64,000 bases of DNA from UBA1845 sp002338715 (GTDB taxonomy: Bacteria > Planctomycetota > Phycisphaerae > UBA1845), in NCBI GenBank assembly GCA_035344155.1, contig DAORAL010000009.1:62001-126000 (forward strand), written 5' to 3'. Each line of letters starts with the position of its first letter. Positions within the stretch are counted from its first letter, which is position 1. The notes under the pieces are model-generated. The model was not told the DNA's origin, did no database searches, and saw nothing but the letters and a program-made list of their open reading frames with translations. Below are positions 8,532 through 17,729 of the stretch, in pieces. The translations under genes and the position numbers were made by a program.

Positions 8532-9356
8532 ATGACCGAAAGCGAATCCAGACAATCCAATGCCAGCTCAGCCAATGGCGGCGATTCCGTCGTCGAGTTG
8601 CGCGGCGTCAGCAAGCGCTTCGGCTCTCTCGAAGTGCTGCGCGATGTCAGCGTGAAGTTTCGCCGCGGTGAGACTGCCGTGATCATCGGCGCGTCGGGTG
8701 CGGGCAAGAGTGTGATCCTCAAGCACATCGTGTCGCTGCTCAAGCCGGATACCGGTGAAGTCCACTGTCGCGGCGAGCGGATCGATACGATGACCGAACG
8801 TGAACTCGTGGCCGTGCGAACGCATTTCGGATTCCTGTTTCAGATGGGGGCGTTGTTCGATTCGCTGACGGTGGCGCAGAACGTCGCGTTTCCATTGGTC
8901 GAGCACACCAAACGAACGGCGGCAGACATCGCCAAAACCGTCTCTGAAAAACTGCGGATGGTCGGTCTCGACGGATTGCAGGAAAAGAAACCGGCGCAGC
9001 TTTCTGGCGGTCAGCGCAAACGTGTCGGCTTGGCCCGGGCGATCGCGCTCGATCCTGAGATCATTCTGTACGACGAACCCACGACGGGATTGGACCCGAT
9101 TCGCTCCGATATCATCAATGAACTCATCATCAAATTGCAGCGTGAGCTTAACGTGACCAGCATCGTCGTCACGCACGATATGGCCAGCGTTCGCAAGATC
9201 GGCGACCGGGTCGTGATGTTGCACGAAGGCCAGTTCATCTTTGACGGTTCGCCCGAAGAGATGGAAACCAGCGACGTGAAGATCGTGCGGCAGTTTGTCG
9301 AGGGGCGGGCAGAGGATGAGCAGCTTGCAGGTATTCGCATGAAAGGCAAACCATGA
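8532..9356 (+). CDS. mlaF: MlaF-family ABC transporter ATPase
   Basis: This ABC ATPase of about 274 residues carries Walker A GASGAGKS (about 54-61), signature LSGGQRKRVGLARAI (about 157-171), Walker B IILYDEPTTGLDP and H-loop VTHD. The combination with adjacent mlaE and mlaD genes identifies it as the energy-supplying subunit of the phospholipid transporter. ATG 8532 is used; a TTG at 8523 is also in frame. Its last bases overlap the start of mlaD by four (ATGA), indicating translational coupling. Confidence 0.93.
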   Translation: MTESESRQSNASSANGGDSVVELRGVSKRFGSLEVLRDVSVKFRRGETAVIIGASGAGKSVILKHIVSLLKPDTGEVHCRGERIDTMTERELVAVRTHFGFLFQMGALFDSLTVAQNVAFPLVEHTKRTAADIAKTVSEKLRMVGLDGLQEKKPAQLSGGQRKRVGLARAIALDPEIILYDEPTTGLDPIRSDIINELIIKLQRELNVTSIVVTHDMASVRKIGDRVVMLHEGQFIFDGSPEEMETSDVKIVRQFVEGRAEDEQLAGIRMKGKP

Positions 9357-10450
9357 ACGAATCAAAAAGGAACTTCGCGGTTGGGTTGTTCATGATTGGG
9401 GGAATCGCCGTCCTTGGATACCTGATGGTGCTCTTCGGTGAAGCGCCGGGTTGGCTTGGCGGTGCGGAGTACGAACTGCGCATCGAAGTCAATGAGATTT
9501 CCGGCATCGATGACGGAACGCCGATCTACCTCAACGGCATCAAAGTCGGGCGGGTGACAACGTTGAACTTCCTCGACATGGCCCATCCCGAGATGGGCGT
9601 CGTCCTTATGGGTAAAATCAAGAACGAGTTCAGCATCCCCGTCGGTGCACGTGCGGAGTGCATCAGCCCGACGCTTGGCATCGGTCGGGGTCGCGTTGAT
9701 ATTTTTGCGAGCGGAGGCAGCGGTCACATCGAACCCGGCGGCGCGATCAAGGGTGTGATGGTCGATTCGCTTGAGCGCATTTTCCCAGAGCAGATGGCCA
9801 CCTCGTTTGAAAAAACGGTCGTCGGGATCGGCGATTTTGCCGAAGCCTACGCACCGGTGGCGAATGACGTTCACGAGCTCTTGAAGATTCGCACCGTCGG
9901 TGAAGTCGACAGCGATCCGGAAAAGATGGCAGCCAATCTTTACACGGCTGTCCAGCGACTGGATCAGGTGCTCAAGAGTCTCGGTGAAGTCGTCGGTGAT
10001 ACTGAGATGCGCGGCAAGCTCCACGCGGTGATGGACAATCTGCTGGCGATGACCGAAGACGCAAAAGTGGCGATGTCCGATCTTCGCGAGACCACCGCGG
10101 CGCTCAAGACCGACATGGCCAAGATCACGAAAGGGGCAGAGCAAGCGCTAACCAGCATCGACACCAGGGTCAACGAGCTAGCCGACGCGGCGCTGCCGAC
10201 GCTCGATCATGCGGCGAAGACGGCGTCGAACCTGCACCGCGTTTCGGACAAGATCGCCGACGGTGAAGGCACGCTCGGGCGACTGCTCAACGATGAGCGG
10301 CTTTACGAAGCGACGCTCCTGGCGATCCAGCGCGTCCAGGACATGGTCGATTCGTTTAGACGGTTGGCCGAGCGGTTCGAACGTCGCGGGCGGATTGGTT
10401 TGGAAGTCGGCGGATTCCCGGCGGATCAGCCGCTGTCTGAACCCAAGTAA
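9353..10450 (+). CDS. mlaD: MlaD-type MCE-domain lipid-binding protein
   Basis: This 365-residue protein has one N-terminal membrane anchor (about 12-31), an MCE domain (about 38-115, with GIDDGTPIYLNGIKVGRV) and a long helical C-terminal region typical of the extended MCE proteins that cross the periplasm. It should bind lipids and pair with the MlaE/MlaF core. Its start overlaps the mlaF stop by four bases. Its final 25 bases overlap, tail to tail, the end of the glycosyltransferase on the other strand. No mlaC or mlaB follows, so periplasmic carrier and STAS subunits must be elsewhere or absent. Confidence 0.92.
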   Translation: MNESKRNFAVGLFMIGGIAVLGYLMVLFGEAPGWLGGAEYELRIEVNEISGIDDGTPIYLNGIKVGRVTTLNFLDMAHPEMGVVLMGKIKNEFSIPVGARAECISPTLGIGRGRVDIFASGGSGHIEPGGAIKGVMVDSLERIFPEQMATSFEKTVVGIGDFAEAYAPVANDVHELLKIRTVGEVDSDPEKMAANLYTAVQRLDQVLKSLGEVVGDTEMRGKLHAVMDNLLAMTEDAKVAMSDLRETTAALKTDMAKITKGAEQALTSIDTRVNELADAALPTLDHAAKTASNLHRVSDKIADGEGTLGRLLNDERLYEATLLAIQRVQDMVDSFRRLAERFERRGRIGLEVGGFPADQPLSEPK

Positions 10451-11745
10451 GGTTGGCTTTGATCGCGGGCGCGTTTTCTCCAGACGTATTCGACAATCAA
10501 CGCAAGTGCGAATGGCCCATACCATGCCGCGAACACCCACGTCGGCATGACCCATTCGCCGGTCTGCGATCGGTGACTTTCGGCTTCAAAGTACACGGCT
10601 GCGGTAACGCAAAGCATCAGCCAGGCAACGCGCACGCGCGACCACGCAAAGAACAGCGTCCACGTCAGATACCACGCATGCACCACGGGCAGCGCCAGAA
10701 ACAGCACCGCGAAGATGCGCGTGGCATACCGTGGCAAGTCGAGGCGTTTCGAGGAAATGTATATCGCAAACACAGCCACGACCAGCGCGGCGAACATGCG
10801 CGCCCGACGATCACCCAAAATCGGCTCGGTTAACGTGACGAGAGCGCCCAGGCTTGAAGTTGAGCCACCGAACCGCAGCAGGCTGTCGAACACGTGCCAA
10901 CCCGCGTCACTGTATGGCAGGTAACATCCCACCATGACGGCTATCGCCGCAAGAACCGCAATGGGCCGGCGAAACATGAGCCAAGGCAAGAGTACAATCG
11001 CCACCGTCTTGGCTGAGATTGCGACACCGATGAGTGCTCCACATTTCCAGAAATGCTGGCGGTGTCCACAGATCGACGCGCCGGCCAACGCGAGCAGCAT
11101 CAACGTGTCCTGATGCCCATCGATGGCGAACGACGTGATCGTGAGCGGGCACAGCGCATATAGTGCGGCCCAGTGCGGCGATCGATTCAGTAGTAGCAGC
11201 AAGCGCCCCACAACTGCGATCGCGAGCAATTCAATGAAAACGAGAAACCCCTTAACGATGTAAACCGAGTTGCCGAGTGCGCTGGTCAACCGAAACACCA
11301 ACTGCGAAAGCGGCGGATAAATCGCCGGGTAATCGGGGTGGTTGATCTTCGGCCAATTGGGATCTTCGCGGATGAGGAGAGGGTCGTTCGTGTTTGCGGG
11401 GATGGTGGTGTACGGGTTTGCGCCGTATCGCTGGATTTTTCCTTCCCAGACGTATCGATGCAGATCGTCGCTGGGCACGGTGTGCAAAAGCGCGAGGCGA
11501 ATCGCGACGATTCCCACCATCCACAACGACCACGATCCCGAGCGCGCGGTATCGCCGCGAAAAAGTGAACGTGCGATGAGGCCAAAGCCGACGGCTCCCG
11601 CAACCCACGCCAATTGAAATACGCGCAAGTGTTGGCGATAGTCGCCGAGAATCGCGCACGTCACCACGAAGCCAGCAACGAGCAGCCAACCGACCACGAT
11701 CGGTTTAGCCAGTCCGGCGCCGTTGGTATCCTTCGTTGTGCGCAT
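10426..11745 (-). CDS. Multi-pass membrane glycosyltransferase, GT-C type (GT87-like)
   Basis: The 439-residue protein is hydrophobic throughout, with roughly ten to twelve transmembrane helices. Near residue 95 it carries the loop DDLHRYVWEGKIQRYGANPY, characteristic of polyprenyl-phosphate-sugar-dependent GT-C mannosyl- and arabinosyltransferase-like proteins; the acidic pair DD is the likely catalytic site. The donor sugar and acceptor cannot be predicted. It follows a GT2 family glycosyltransferase on the same strand by 37 bases, so the two probably act together in glycan or lipid-linked sugar assembly. The start ATG 11743-11745 has no strong ribosome site. Its 3' end overlaps mlaD by 25 bases. 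Confidence 0.8.
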   Translation of the reverse strand: MRTTKDTNGAGLAKPIVVGWLLVAGFVVTCAILGDYRQHLRVFQLAWVAGAVGFGLIARSLFRGDTARSGSWSLWMVGIVAIRLALLHTVPSDDLHRYVWEGKIQRYGANPYTTIPANTNDPLLIREDPNWPKINHPDYPAIYPPLSQLVFRLTSALGNSVYIVKGFLVFIELLAIAVVGRLLLLLNRSPHWAALYALCPLTITSFAIDGHQDTLMLLALAGASICGHRQHFWKCGALIGVAISAKTVAIVLLPWLMFRRPIAVLAAIAVMVGCYLPYSDAGWHVFDSLLRFGGSTSSLGALVTLTEPILGDRRARMFAALVVAVFAIYISSKRLDLPRYATRIFAVLFLALPVVHAWYLTWTLFFAWSRVRVAWLMLCVTAAVYFEAESHRSQTGEWVMPTWVFAAWYGPFALALIVEYVWRKRARDQSQPYLGSDSG

Positions 11746-11781
11746 GGTTTGCAGGAAGGAAGCTGGTGTGCCTCAGCCGAG

Positions 11782-13314
11782 TTAGTTTGAAGTCGCCTGG
11801 ATGGCTGGCGATGCGTTTGAATCCGCAGCTTGTTCATCGCGTCGACGTAGCAGGCGCACGGGTCGCGACAGCACACCCATCCAAAGAAAACCCAATCCAT
11901 ACAGCAACAGAAAGATGCTGAAGAAGTAGCGGTTGCAATCGAGATATTGTTTGAACGTCCAAAGCGAATAGACGCCGAGGACGATTTCCAGAATCCAGAG
12001 TTGCTGTTGGGCGACTTGGTAATGGCCCATCGCCCGCTTGCCGGCAGTGCTTCCGGATTTTGGCGTGCGGACGAATTCGCCGCCTTTCAGATAAAGCCCT
12101 CGAATCACCGCGATCGAATTGTTGACGCAGATACCCACGCCCAGAATCAGCATGCTCGGAATCACCCGCACACCGCCCCAGCCCTCACCCAGCGCGAAGC
12201 GTGCGTAGGTGTAGACGGCTGACGGAATAATCGCCGTCACGCAGACGACCGCCCATATTCCGTAGAACCATTCCTGAAAGTGTGCGCCTTTGAGCCAGAT
12301 CAGCAGCATCGGTCGCGCGACGACCGCCAAGATCAGCATGAACACCGCGACGGCATAGTGCGTCAGATGCAGCGAGGCTTCGAGCTTTTGACCGATGGTC
12401 AGATGCGAACGCCAGATGCGCGGGAGCAACTTGCGGGCGACTTGAATCGATCCGGTTGCCCAACGCCGCTGCTGACTCTTGAACGCGTTGGCGGTCCCGG
12501 GCAGTTCAGCCGGACACGCGACATCCACGCAGTATTCGATTTCCCAACCGGCTAACTGAGCGCGGTAGGAGAGGTCGAGGTCTTCGGTCAAGGTGTCAGC
12601 CGACCACCCGCCGACTTTTTCGTCGAGGATCGCCGCTTTTCGCCAGATGCCAGCCGTTCCGTTGAAATTCATCAACAGACCATTCCATGCACGGGCGCCT
12701 TGCTCGATGGCGAAGTGCCCGTCGATGCCGAGTGCCTGAGCGCGGGTGAGCCAGGATTCGTCGCGGTTGAGATGTCCCCAGCGTCCCTGCATGCATGCCG
12801 CTTTTGGATTGGCGACGAGCAGGGCGATGCACTTTTTGAGGAATTCGGACGGTGGGACAAAGTCCGCGTCGAAGATCGCGAGGAACTCACCTTTGGCCTG
12901 TGGTGTGGCGTGGGCGAGCGCGCCGGCTTTGTATCCGTGACGGTCGTCGCGCCGGACGACGCGAATGTCGAACCCGCGGTCGGCGTATTGTCGGACGATC
13001 TTGTCGATCAGATCGCGGCAGTTGTCGGTGCTGTCGTCGAGGACCTGGATTTCGTGTTTGTCTTTGGGATAGTCCATCGCCACAACGGCATCGATCAAGC
13101 GCGTGACGACATCGGCTTCGTTGTAAACGGGAAGTTGCGTCGTGACGGTGGGCCAGGATGCGCGATCGTCGGCTTCGACAAAGGCATCGATGATCGCTTT
13201 TTGCTCCGCGCGCTTGGCTTTCTGTTTGCGGGCAAAGAGTGCGAGCAAGATAGCCAGGTGCAAACCGTATCCGGATGCAGCGACGGTTGCGATCAGAAAC
13301 AATACGAACGACAT
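11782..13314 (-). CDS. Family 2 glycosyltransferase, processive cellulose-synthase-like
   Basis: This membrane protein of about 510 residues has an N-terminal transmembrane helix, a cytoplasmic GT-A domain and several C-terminal helices (about 310-490). The processive-synthase motifs are all present: LPVYNE near 61, the first Asp in LDDSTDN near 92, DxD in FDADF near 147, TEDLDLSYR near 244 and QQRRWATG near 281. Such enzymes use UDP- or GDP-sugars to build beta-linked polysaccharides or glycolipids; no PilZ domain is visible. ATG 13314 is chosen over TTG 13335. It lies just upstream of the GT-C gene in the same direction. Confidence 0.88.
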   Translation of the reverse strand: MSFVLFLIATVAASGYGLHLAILLALFARKQKAKRAEQKAIIDAFVEADDRASWPTVTTQLPVYNEADVVTRLIDAVVAMDYPKDKHEIQVLDDSTDNCRDLIDKIVRQYADRGFDIRVVRRDDRHGYKAGALAHATPQAKGEFLAIFDADFVPPSEFLKKCIALLVANPKAACMQGRWGHLNRDESWLTRAQALGIDGHFAIEQGARAWNGLLMNFNGTAGIWRKAAILDEKVGGWSADTLTEDLDLSYRAQLAGWEIEYCVDVACPAELPGTANAFKSQQRRWATGSIQVARKLLPRIWRSHLTIGQKLEASLHLTHYAVAVFMLILAVVARPMLLIWLKGAHFQEWFYGIWAVVCVTAIIPSAVYTYARFALGEGWGGVRVIPSMLILGVGICVNNSIAVIRGLYLKGGEFVRTPKSGSTAGKRAMGHYQVAQQQLWILEIVLGVYSLWTFKQYLDCNRYFFSIFLLLYGLGFLWMGVLSRPVRLLRRRDEQAADSNASPAIQATSN

Positions 13315-13435
13315 GTCAACGAGTATGGGTTGCAATCTGGTGATTAACTCCGGGTATCATTTTTGATATTTGGCGGCCGCCATCGGAACCGAGGACTTGC
13401 TTGTGCTGCGGGAATCGATTTCGATCGGCCACTAT

Positions 13436-14344
13436 CTATCTGCGCCAGTTGTTCAGTCGCCAATCATATTTGAGGTACGACACACGCCACGTGTCCGTTC
13501 GTAACGACCGGGCAAGCGAGCTATCTTGCACGTTGTCAGCCGCAAACGTCAAGACACTGCGGCTGGAATTCTTATATTTTGGGTTAATCAGGTCGGATTG
13601 GTACCATTGTATCAATTCTGACACCGACCAATTCTTCTTAGTTGCCTCAAATTGACTACGATTTTTGTCAGTGAGAAACGATTGGGTGGCTCGGTTGAGC
13701 TGCTCGTCGAGACGTTCGGCGACGAATGGTTCGCGGCTTAGGACTGGGCAACCGAGTGCGCAGCAGACGAGGGCGAAGTGGATGCGCGGGTCGCCCTGGT
13801 CGGGTGCGAGTCGTTCGAATTGCTCGCGCTTGCTGGCGTCGAGATCATCCCACTGTCGAAGCATGAATTTCTTTTCGATGTCGTCCAGCGTAAGGCGTAT
13901 TTTGCCGACCTCGAACCGAATGCCGACGAAGAAACCTTTGCTCGCCGGCAAACCCTCGATCGGTTGCTCGACGACGGAAAACGATTCCCATTTCGTTTCG
14001 TTATTCGGCAGTCGCAACGTCACGCCATAGATCGCCAGCGCGTTGTACGCATTGATCCAGAACGCCTTTCGTTCGTCGGATGTCTTCAGTTGATCAAGGT
14101 CAAAGTCGGCGAGCTGACCGACAAACGCAATCAGGTCCGCGTCTGTTTTGGCCGACTTGTAATCAACAAGTCCGGAATGGCTCACGTGGTTTTGCAAGAA
14201 CTTCGACCAGCTTTGATCGGTCTGTGCTGTGGCGGCTTGGGGAACCGGTGCGTCCCAAGCCAACACCGGCGCGCCGGCAACGAGCAACGACCCCATGATG
14301 ACGATCGTTGCGATTGATCGGATTTGTTTGAAAGGAAATGTCAT
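13436..14344 (-). CDS. Exported DUF547 protein
   Basis: The 302-residue product begins with a signal peptide (hydrophobic core SIATIVIMGSLLVAGA, probable cleavage after VLA) and contains a DUF547 domain. Visible signatures are ERKAFWINAYNALAIYGV and DPRIHFALVCCALGCPVL, with the cysteine cluster usual for this family. The biochemical role of DUF547 is not established. ATG 14344 follows a GGGAG site; longer starts would lack a signal peptide at the N-terminus. It is separated from icd, on the other strand, by a shared 228-base promoter region. Confidence 0.85.
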   Translation of the reverse strand: MTFPFKQIRSIATIVIMGSLLVAGAPVLAWDAPVPQAATAQTDQSWSKFLQNHVSHSGLVDYKSAKTDADLIAFVGQLADFDLDQLKTSDERKAFWINAYNALAIYGVTLRLPNNETKWESFSVVEQPIEGLPASKGFFVGIRFEVGKIRLTLDDIEKKFMLRQWDDLDASKREQFERLAPDQGDPRIHFALVCCALGCPVLSREPFVAERLDEQLNRATQSFLTDKNRSQFEATKKNWSVSELIQWYQSDLINPKYKNSSRSVLTFAADNVQDSSLARSLRTDTWRVSYLKYDWRLNNWRR

Positions 14345-14476
14345 GCCGCTCCCGTTCGATGCGGCTGATCGAATCCGTTCGGCAGTCGCTGGGTCACAAT
14401 CCAAGTCAAGCCCGGACCTCCAACGGCTCGATTTTAGGCGAAACACGACCAACGGTCCAACAGCCGGGCCGTCGCG

Positions 14477-14505
14477 TTGACACTTTCGGAGGCGACCGTT
14501 ACGAT
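14477..14505 (+). promoter_or_regulatory. Sigma70-like promoter for icd
   Basis: TTGACA at 14477-14482, a 17-base spacer, and TACGAT at 14500-14505. The predicted transcript would start near 14512 and give a leader of about 60 bases before the icd ATG. Confidence 0.55.
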
Positions 14506-14572
14506 CCGCGACTCGCCTGTCAGCCGACAAAATGTGTCAATTTTCAGGGAATTTTTGCAAGGATCAGACACG

Positions 14573-15838
14573 ATGAACACCGCTTCAGCAGAACTCAAAC
14601 CACCAACATCGGGCGCCACCATCACCATGGGCAAAGACGGTTTGAACGTCCCCAACAACCCGATCATTCCGTTCATCGAAGGCGATGGCATTGGGCGGGA
14701 TATCTGGCGGGCATCGGTTCGCGTGTTTGATGCGGCTGTCGAAAAAGCGTACGGCGGCGAACGCAAAATCGAATGGTACGAAGTGCTCGCGGGCGAGAAG
14801 GCGCACAACGCCACCGGGTCATGGCTGCCCGATGAAACACTCAAGGCGTTTGAAACCTATCTCGTCGGAATCAAAGGTCCGCTGACGACGCCGGTGGGCG
14901 GTGGTATTCGTTCGCTGAACGTGGCCCTTCGTCAGCAGCTTGATCTTTATACGTGCCTGCGTCCGGTGCAATACTTCACGGGCGTGCCGTCACCGGTGAA
15001 GCATCCTGAGAAAACCGACATGGTCATCTTCCGCGAGAACTCGGAAGACATCTATGCGGGCATCGAATTTGAAAACGGTACGGAAGACAACAAACGCTTC
15101 ATGAAGTTCTTCCAAGCCGAATTCCCGGCGATGTTCAAGAAGATCCGCTTCCCCGAATCGTCGGGCATCGGCATCAAGCCGGTCAGCCAGGAAGGCACCG
15201 AGCGCATCGTCAAAGCCGCGATCAAGTACGCGATCGACAACGACAAGCCGTCGGTCACCTTGATCCACAAAGGCAACATCATGAAGTTCACCGAGGGCGG
15301 CTTCCGCGACTGGGGTTACCAGGTTTCGAAAGATCACTTCGGCGCAACCGAACTCGACGGCGGTCCGTGGACGCACTTTAAGAATCCCAAGACCGGCAAG
15401 CAGATCATCGTCAAGGACGTCATCGCCGATGCGTTCCTCCAGCAGATTCTCACACGGCCGGCAGAGTACAGCGTGATCACCACGATGAACCTCAACGGTG
15501 ACTACATCTCCGACGCGCTGGCGGCGTGTGTCGGCGGCATCGGTATCGCACCGGGCGGTAACATCAACTACGACACCGGCACCGCGATCTTCGAAGCGAC
15601 GCACGGAACTGCTCCCAAGTACGCTGACCAGGACAAGGTCAACCCCGGTTCGGTGATTCTTTCGGGTGAGATGATGTTTCGTTATCTCGGTTGGAAGGAA
15701 GCAGCCGACGCCGTGATCAAGGGCATCGACGGTGCGATCGGCGCGAAGACGGTCACGTACGACTTCCACCGTCAGATGGAAGGCGCGACGTTGCTCAAGT
15801 GCAGCGAATTCGGTGACGCGGTCATCAAGCACATGTAA
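14573..15838 (+). CDS. icd: NADP-dependent isocitrate dehydrogenase
   Basis: This 421-residue TCA-cycle enzyme oxidises isocitrate to 2-oxoglutarate and CO2. It matches the E. coli-type enzyme along its whole length: FIEGDGIG, KGPLTTPVGGGIRSLNVALRQ (including the serine that is phosphorylated in E. coli), CLRPVQYF, IFRENSEDIYAGIE, NLNGDYISDALAA and ATHGTAPKYADQDKVNPGS. The Lys-Tyr pair after APK in the last motif is the known determinant for NADP rather than NAD. ATG 14573 has an AAGGA site about nine bases upstream. It is a single-gene unit with its own promoter, and a palindromic repeat follows it. Confidence 0.96.
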   Translation: MNTASAELKPPTSGATITMGKDGLNVPNNPIIPFIEGDGIGRDIWRASVRVFDAAVEKAYGGERKIEWYEVLAGEKAHNATGSWLPDETLKAFETYLVGIKGPLTTPVGGGIRSLNVALRQQLDLYTCLRPVQYFTGVPSPVKHPEKTDMVIFRENSEDIYAGIEFENGTEDNKRFMKFFQAEFPAMFKKIRFPESSGIGIKPVSQEGTERIVKAAIKYAIDNDKPSVTLIHKGNIMKFTEGGFRDWGYQVSKDHFGATELDGGPWTHFKNPKTGKQIIVKDVIADAFLQQILTRPAEYSVITTMNLNGDYISDALAACVGGIGIAPGGNINYDTGTAIFEATHGTAPKYADQDKVNPGSVILSGEMMFRYLGWKEAADAVIKGIDGAIGAKTVTYDFHRQMEGATLLKCSEFGDAVIKHM

Positions 15839-15866
15839 GATCTAGACGTTCGCAGGCAACGTCGTT

Positions 15867-15932
15867 GTAGGGTGGGCCATGCCCACCGCCGTTCGAATCG
15901 CAACAACAAATGGTGGGCACGGCCCACCCTAC
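15867..15932. repeat. Palindromic intergenic repeat, 21-bp inverted arms
   Basis: The left arm 15867-15887 and right arm 15912-15932 are reverse complements over 21 bases with one mismatch, separated by 24 bases. The arms begin GTAGGGTGGGCC, sharing the outer GTAGGGTG with the repeat at 4909-4979. The element ends only six bases before the ribosome site of the aldo/keto reductase, so its RNA hairpin could affect translation of that gene or end icd transcription. Confidence 0.85.
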
Positions 15933-15946
15933 GGTGCGGAGGCGTG

Positions 15947-16933
15947 ATGGAAAAGAGACGACTTGGCCATAGCGGCATTGAAGTTTCCGAGGTCAGTCTC
16001 GGTTGTTGGACGATGGGCGGACCCAACTGGTCGCAGGGTAATCCGGTTGGCTGGGCGGATGTCGATGAATCCGAGTGCATCGAAGCCGTGCACCACGCGC
16101 TCGATCGCGGCGTCAACCACTTCGACAATGCCGACGTGTATGGCAACGGCCGAGCTGAGCGGATGTTGGCCAAGGCTTTGGGCGAAAGGCGCAAGGACGT
16201 GATCGTCGCGACGAAGGTCGGTCACTTCAAGGGCACCGCGATCAACGCCTATGATCCGCTGCACATCCGTCATCAATGCGAGCAGTCGCTGCGCAATTTG
16301 AACACCGACTACGTCGACGTTTATTATTTCCACCACGGCGACTTCGGCGAAGGCGACATGTATGTCGATGGCGCGGTCGAGGTGGCCAACCGTTTGAAGG
16401 ACGAAGGCAAGATTCGCGCGATCGGGTTGAGCGCATACAGCGACGACGACTTCACACGCCTCGTCCCCAAGATCAAACCGACGGCACTGCAAAGCTGGGC
16501 CCACTGCATGGACGACGGTTTTATTCGAAGCGGCGGGGCGGTGCAGAAACTTCTCGAAGCGTACGACATGGCCTTCGTCGCCTTCAGCCCGCTGAACCAG
16601 GGGATTTTGCTCGGTAAGTACAGCAGCGAAAAAGCGCCGTCATTTCCAGAAGGCGACATCCGTAGCAGCCGCGACAAATTCAAAGCGGACAAACTCCAAG
16701 CCGCCAACGTCTGCATCGATCAGATCAAGTCGATGTTCGGTTCGTCGATTGAAGAGATGGCCCGCGTGGCGCTGCAATATGTGCTTGCACATGATCGCGT
16801 CGCGTGCGTCATTCCAGGCTTTCGCAACAAGCGACAGGTCGAGTGCAACCTCGCGGCGGCTGGCAAACCACTGAGCGATGCCGAAGTGCGCACGATCCGC
16901 GACATCTACGAAGCGTGCCCGGTCGGCCAATAG
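15947..16933 (+). CDS. Aldo/keto reductase
   Basis: The 328-residue protein is a TIM-barrel NADPH-dependent oxidoreductase. The catalytic tetrad is visible: Asp and Tyr in FDNADVYGNG, Lys in ATKVGH and His in YYFHHGD. The C-terminal cofactor-binding motif is the VIPGFRNKRQVECNLAA region. Members of this branch reduce aldehydes, ketones or sugars; the substrate is not predictable. ATG 15947 is preceded by GGAGG with a short four-base spacer; an adjacent GTG at 15944 is possible. It lies directly after the palindromic repeat downstream of icd and is followed by a convergent gene one base later. Confidence 0.9.
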   Translation: MEKRRLGHSGIEVSEVSLGCWTMGGPNWSQGNPVGWADVDESECIEAVHHALDRGVNHFDNADVYGNGRAERMLAKALGERRKDVIVATKVGHFKGTAINAYDPLHIRHQCEQSLRNLNTDYVDVYYFHHGDFGEGDMYVDGAVEVANRLKDEGKIRAIGLSAYSDDDFTRLVPKIKPTALQSWAHCMDDGFIRSGGAVQKLLEAYDMAFVAFSPLNQGILLGKYSSEKAPSFPEGDIRSSRDKFKADKLQAANVCIDQIKSMFGSSIEEMARVALQYVLAHDRVACVIPGFRNKRQVECNLAAAGKPLSDAEVRTIRDIYEACPVGQ

Positions 16934-16934
16934 G

Positions 16935-17729
16935 TCACGCGATTTTTGCTAATAGCGCAGCTTGCCCGGCATTGGGGCCCTGCCGCCGGTAGGAATAAAA
17001 CCGCGTGTCGCAGATCGTGCATTGCGACGGCAAAGCGATACGCTCGGGCGCAATCCCGCACTGCTCCAACTGCTGGGCGATCATCAACGGTAAATTGAGA
17101 TAGAGTTTCGATTCGGCGGTTGCCTTTCGCAGAACCGTTGATGCGTCAACCGCGCTGGCTTCGGCCTGCATCGCGACGTCTTCCTTGATTTCATAGCAGC
17201 ATCCACCGGCGCAAGGTCCGATCGTTGCGCTTGCGTTGGACATGTTCGCACCGAATTTGTCGGTCATCGTCGCAATCAAGGAGGCGACGACGTTCAGGCA
17301 CGAGCCTTTCCATCCGCTGTGTGCAAGGCCAAGAATTTTTCGGGCAGGGTCGAACACCATCACCGTCGGGCAGTCAGCCGTGAAGGCCATGAGGGTGACG
17401 TTTGGATCGTCGGTCGCGAATCCATCCACGCCGTCAAAGACGCGGTTTCCGTCGCGCGCACCGACTGCGGCGATGTTCGTGTCATGGGCCTGTTTCGCGC
17501 AGACGAGTTGGGCCACCGATGAACCGATTGCATCGCAAGCGCTCGCACGTCGGGTAATGGTCTGGTCGGTATCGCTCCCGCTTGTCGTGGACATGTTGCA
17601 GCCGAGCGGTGCAAACACATGTTGCAAGCCGGCGATGTCGCTGGCGAATGATGAACGCCAATATATTGCGGCTGGATCTTTGGGCGGCGACCATCCGGCG
17701 CTTGCATATTGGAGCGGTGCGGGCGTCAC
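16935..17729 (-). CDS. pgeF: PgeF/YfiH-type multicopper polyphenol oxidase (purine nucleoside phosphorylase-like)
   Basis: This 264-residue protein belongs to the DUF152/YfiH/YlmD family. The metal-ligand residues are present: His in AKQAHDTN, Cys in TADCPTV and His in LAHSGWKG, followed by ATIGPCAGGCCYEI. Family members have been reported both as purine nucleoside-acting enzymes and as peptidoglycan-editing factors (PgeF), so the physiological role is open. The start is a GTG that overlaps the stop of the upstream dehydrogenase gene by four bases (GTGA), which indicates coupling. It is convergent with the aldo/keto reductase. Confidence 0.88.
   Translation of the reverse strand: MTPAPLQYASAGWSPPKDPAAIYWRSSFASDIAGLQHVFAPLGCNMSTTSGSDTDQTITRRASACDAIGSSVAQLVCAKQAHDTNIAAVGARDGNRVFDGVDGFATDDPNVTLMAFTADCPTVMVFDPARKILGLAHSGWKGSCLNVVASLIATMTDKFGANMSNASATIGPCAGGCCYEIKEDVAMQAEASAVDASTVLRKATAESKLYLNLPLMIAQQLEQCGIAPERIALPSQCTICDTRFYSYRRQGPNAGQAALLAKIA

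Noticed and set aside
7338..8555. 405-codon open frame on the minus strand opposite mnmE and mlaE
   Set aside because: It lies antisense to two well-identified genes, its product is His/Arg/Gln-rich with no domain, and it is an artefact of GC-rich codon use.
14477..14572. Longer N-terminus of isocitrate dehydrogenase
   Set aside because: It would start inside the -35 box of a good promoter; ATG 14573 has the ribosome site and the normal family length.
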